A stretch of 64,000 nucleotides of DNA from Chryseobacterium sp. ISL-80 (GTDB lineage Bacteria; Bacillota; Bacilli; Bacillales; Cytobacillaceae), in assembly GCA_018613055.1 (NCBI GenBank), contig JAGGQZ010000020.1:295140-359139 (forward strand). The letters run 5' to 3'. The notes below the pieces were generated by a model. It made no database searches. It was given only the letters and a program-made list of their open reading frames with translations, and was not told where the DNA came from. Positions 62,390 to 64,000 of this stretch are shown piece by piece. The first letter of the stretch is position 1. Every line of letters begins with the position of its first letter. Position numbers and translations under genes: made by a program.

Positions 62390-62640
62390 GTGATATTGCC
62401 GCTTTGCTTTATGGTGGAAAATTAAACGATTGAAAAGCTTAATGACCATTGCCGTTTGTGATCTGGAAATGAAAAACTGTAATTATGGAAAGAACTTAGT
62501 GACATTCGCGCTAGTGATTTTTAATTGAAGACTGTAATAACGGAAAGAACCCTAGTGACATTGCCGCAAGTGATTTGGAATTGAAAACATAAGAACTAAA
62601 AGAACCTTAGTGACACCGCCGCTTTGCTGCCTTATTGGCA
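62390..62640. repeat. Degenerate tandem array, about 55-bp units
   Basis: Starts of GTGACATTGCCGC-like units at 62390, 62443, 62499, 62555 and 62610; spacings 53, 56, 56 and 55 bp. The units share AGTGAT.T...AATTGAAAAC and GAAAGAACC. It ends in a terminator-like hairpin (62619-62655: CCGC..GCTGCC / GGCAGT..GCGG, TTTTTT). No gene in this region. Confidence 0.75.
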
Positions 62641-62738
62641 GTGGAGCGGTTTTTTATTGCGGGAAGAATGTTAACAAAAAATTCACAAATCTCTGCCAGT
62701 AATTAGCTTAAAATTGACTTATAGAAAGGAAGTGGACC

Positions 62739-63647
62739 ATGCTACTTAAAGCACGCACCGAGCCATTTGAATTAATCGGTTTACGGTATTTAGACAAACG
62801 AATGGTTTTGCAATCACAAGAAAAGTACAGGCTGTGGACTTTGGAAAAAGGTTATATAGGAGAAATAATCTTCGACAAAATGACTGAAAACCTGACGGAA
62901 GAGAGATATATCATTGATGATTTGCTTCTCCAGGTGAATAATTCATATTTCCAGCTGGATAAAGTGATCATCGGTAAAGATGGCGTTTATCTAATCGACA
63001 TCAAGTATCACGAAGGAGATTATTATTACGATGGGGACAAATTGTATACCCTTAATAGTAAACGTGAGCAAAAGAATCCTGTCATCCAATTGAAAAGAAG
63101 CGAAACCCTTTTCCGTCAGCTGCTCCAAAACCTTAAAATGAACCACCTAGTCCGTGCCACCGTCGTCTTCGTCAACCCGGAATTCACCCTTTACAAGGCC
63201 CCGATGGACCAACCCATCATTCTACCGACACAAGTACACCGATTTCTTAAAGAGCTAAACAGCATTCCTTCCAAATTGGACGAGAGCCACCAGAAACTCG
63301 CTCAAACCTTACTTTCATTGCATCAAATTAAAAATCCATTCTCCACTCTGCCCAATTACAAATATGAACAGCTGGAAAAAAGAATGCATTGCCGGCAATG
63401 TGGGTCATTAAATACAGAGGTAGATCATTACGACCTCGTTTGCGGAAAGTGCGGAACACATGAAAGAATCGAAAAGGCGATCCTGCGGCATATAGAGGAA
63501 ATCAAGGTGCTTTTTCCTGAAATGAAAATCACCACACAAAATGTTTATGATTGGTGTAATGGGAAGGTTAGTAAGAGGACGTTCTTGAGGGTTTTGAAAA
63601 AGAATTATAAAGCAGTTGGCAAGACAAAAGATGTTTATTTCGAATGA
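62739..63647 (+). CDS. NERD nuclease-related protein with zinc ribbon, 302 aa
   Basis: NERD domain with the PD-(D/E)XK-like core KGYIGEIIFDK (Glu), KDGVYLIDIKYHEGD (D and K) in the N-terminal half, consistent with a nuclease. C-terminal zinc ribbon of two C-x2-C pairs (HCRQCGSLN and VCGKCGTHE). ATG with AAAGGAAG upstream. Function in nucleic-acid processing is inferred. The 52-bp array B begins 30 bp after its stop. Confidence 0.82.
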   Translation: MLLKARTEPFELIGLRYLDKRMVLQSQEKYRLWTLEKGYIGEIIFDKMTENLTEERYIIDDLLLQVNNSYFQLDKVIIGKDGVYLIDIKYHEGDYYYDGDKLYTLNSKREQKNPVIQLKRSETLFRQLLQNLKMNHLVRATVVFVNPEFTLYKAPMDQPIILPTQVHRFLKELNSIPSKLDESHQKLAQTLLSLHQIKNPFSTLPNYKYEQLEKRMHCRQCGSLNTEVDHYDLVCGKCGTHERIEKAILRHIEEIKVLFPEMKITTQNVYDWCNGKVSKRTFLRVLKKNYKAVGKTKDVYFE

Positions 63648-63677
63648 TGACTGAGTTGGTGACTATCTCCTTGAACA

Positions 63678-64000
63678 CCTGTCAAAATAACTTCGGGTTT
63701 TTGACAGCTTTGGGGCTTCAGCCTCCAAACCTGTCAAAAAAACATCAATTTCTTGACAGCTTTCAGCCTTCCTCCTCCAAACCTGTCAAAATAACATCAG
63801 TTTCTTGACAACTTTGGGGCTTCCTTCTCCAAACCTGTCAAAATAACATCAGTTTCTTGACAGCTTTCAGGCTTCCTCCTCCAAACCTGTCAAAATAACA
63901 TCAGTTTCTTGACAGCTTTCAGGCTTCCTTCTCCAAACCTGTCAAAATAACATCAGTTTCTTGACAACTTTGGGGCTTCCTTCTCCAAACCTGTCAAAAT
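63678..64000. repeat. Tandem hairpin array, exact 52-bp period, running off the right edge
   Basis: CCTGTCAAAATAAC-like starts at 63678, 63730, 63782, 63834, 63886, 63938 and 63990, all exactly 52 bp apart. Each unit contains CTGTCAA...TTGAC[A/C]A[G/C] arms (7 bp, about 15-nt loop) and a CTTCC/CTCCAAA linker. The sequence differs from the array at 29314-29834 but the period and hairpin design are the same. Confidence 0.92.

Noticed and set aside
63678..64000. CRISPR array
   Set aside because: Units are nearly identical across all 52 bp, leaving no spacer-like variable segment.

Overview
The window looks like chromosome of a spore-forming, facultatively anaerobic Bacillaceae (Bacillus or Mesobacillus type). 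This is inferred from sporulation and Bacillus-specific small genes (CsgA, YteA-type, YozQ, YuzL, YhfH, SplA and Sda-like), strong AAGGAGG-like ribosome binding sites, frequent TTG/GTG starts, and orthologues of B. subtilis genes (yrhDE, yocH, ykuS, ykpA, nrnB, fnr, yidC2). No rRNA, tRNA or CRISPR array was found.

Layout. 0-5 kb: end of a DUF1641 gene, a large ferredoxin-type formate dehydrogenase (YrhE/FdhA) and small hypothetical genes. 5.25-11.63 kb: a candidate transposon with about 48-bp inverted ends, a putative DDE transposase, a small partner gene and a convergent ABC exporter; each end carries a terminator-like hairpin pointing inwards. 11.6-19.2 kb: TsdA-like dihaem cytochrome c, ferritin-like protein, methyltransferase, Zn alcohol dehydrogenase, CsgA, YihY, a DksA/TraR zinc-finger protein and a LysM-3D wall protein. 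19.6-24.0 kb: a second formate dehydrogenase whose catalytic residue is an in-frame UGA followed by a SECIS-like hairpin (probable selenoprotein), and a PAS histidine kinase. 24.5-25.2 kb: about 650 bases without a gene that fold, on the minus strand, as one large RNA closed by a 21-bp stem with its own promoter and terminator. 25.3-29.1 kb: small genes, an MFS transporter, XapX and a formate/nitrite channel. 29.3-29.8 kb: ten hairpin repeats at an exact 52-bp period. 29.9-35 kb: MutS2-like ATPase with a structured leader, Fnr, LrgAB and SCO1. 35.5-45 kb: ABC-F YkpA, ModAB, a lipoprotein, alkaline phosphatase with a PhoP-like box, a D,D-carboxypeptidase, NrnB and a cupredoxin. 45-50.8 kb: PflB-PflA, a CcdA/DsbD-like membrane protein and a Na+/H+ antiporter. 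51.4-54.6 kb: a MifM-like sensor peptide with YidC2, then a resistance-type ABC-F gene behind an attenuator leader. 54.6-64 kb: GNAT enzymes, SRAP protease, acyl-CoA synthetase, a small flavoprotein, a rhodanese/metallo-beta-lactamase fusion with a CstR-like operator, an Sda-like gene, a NERD nuclease and two further repeat arrays.

How the genes fit together. Many form an anaerobic formate module: PflB/PflA make formate, the FNT channel moves it, two formate dehydrogenases oxidise it, ModAB supplies molybdenum for their cofactor, and Fnr is the oxygen-sensing regulator. Full use of the selenocysteine enzyme would need selA, selB, selC and selD elsewhere in the genome.

The best candidates for something under-described are the large minus-strand RNA (24557-25209), the selenocysteine formate dehydrogenase with its SECIS, the inverted-repeat transposon, the 52-bp hairpin arrays, and two RNA-based controls (MifM-like/yidC2 and the ABC-F attenuator).
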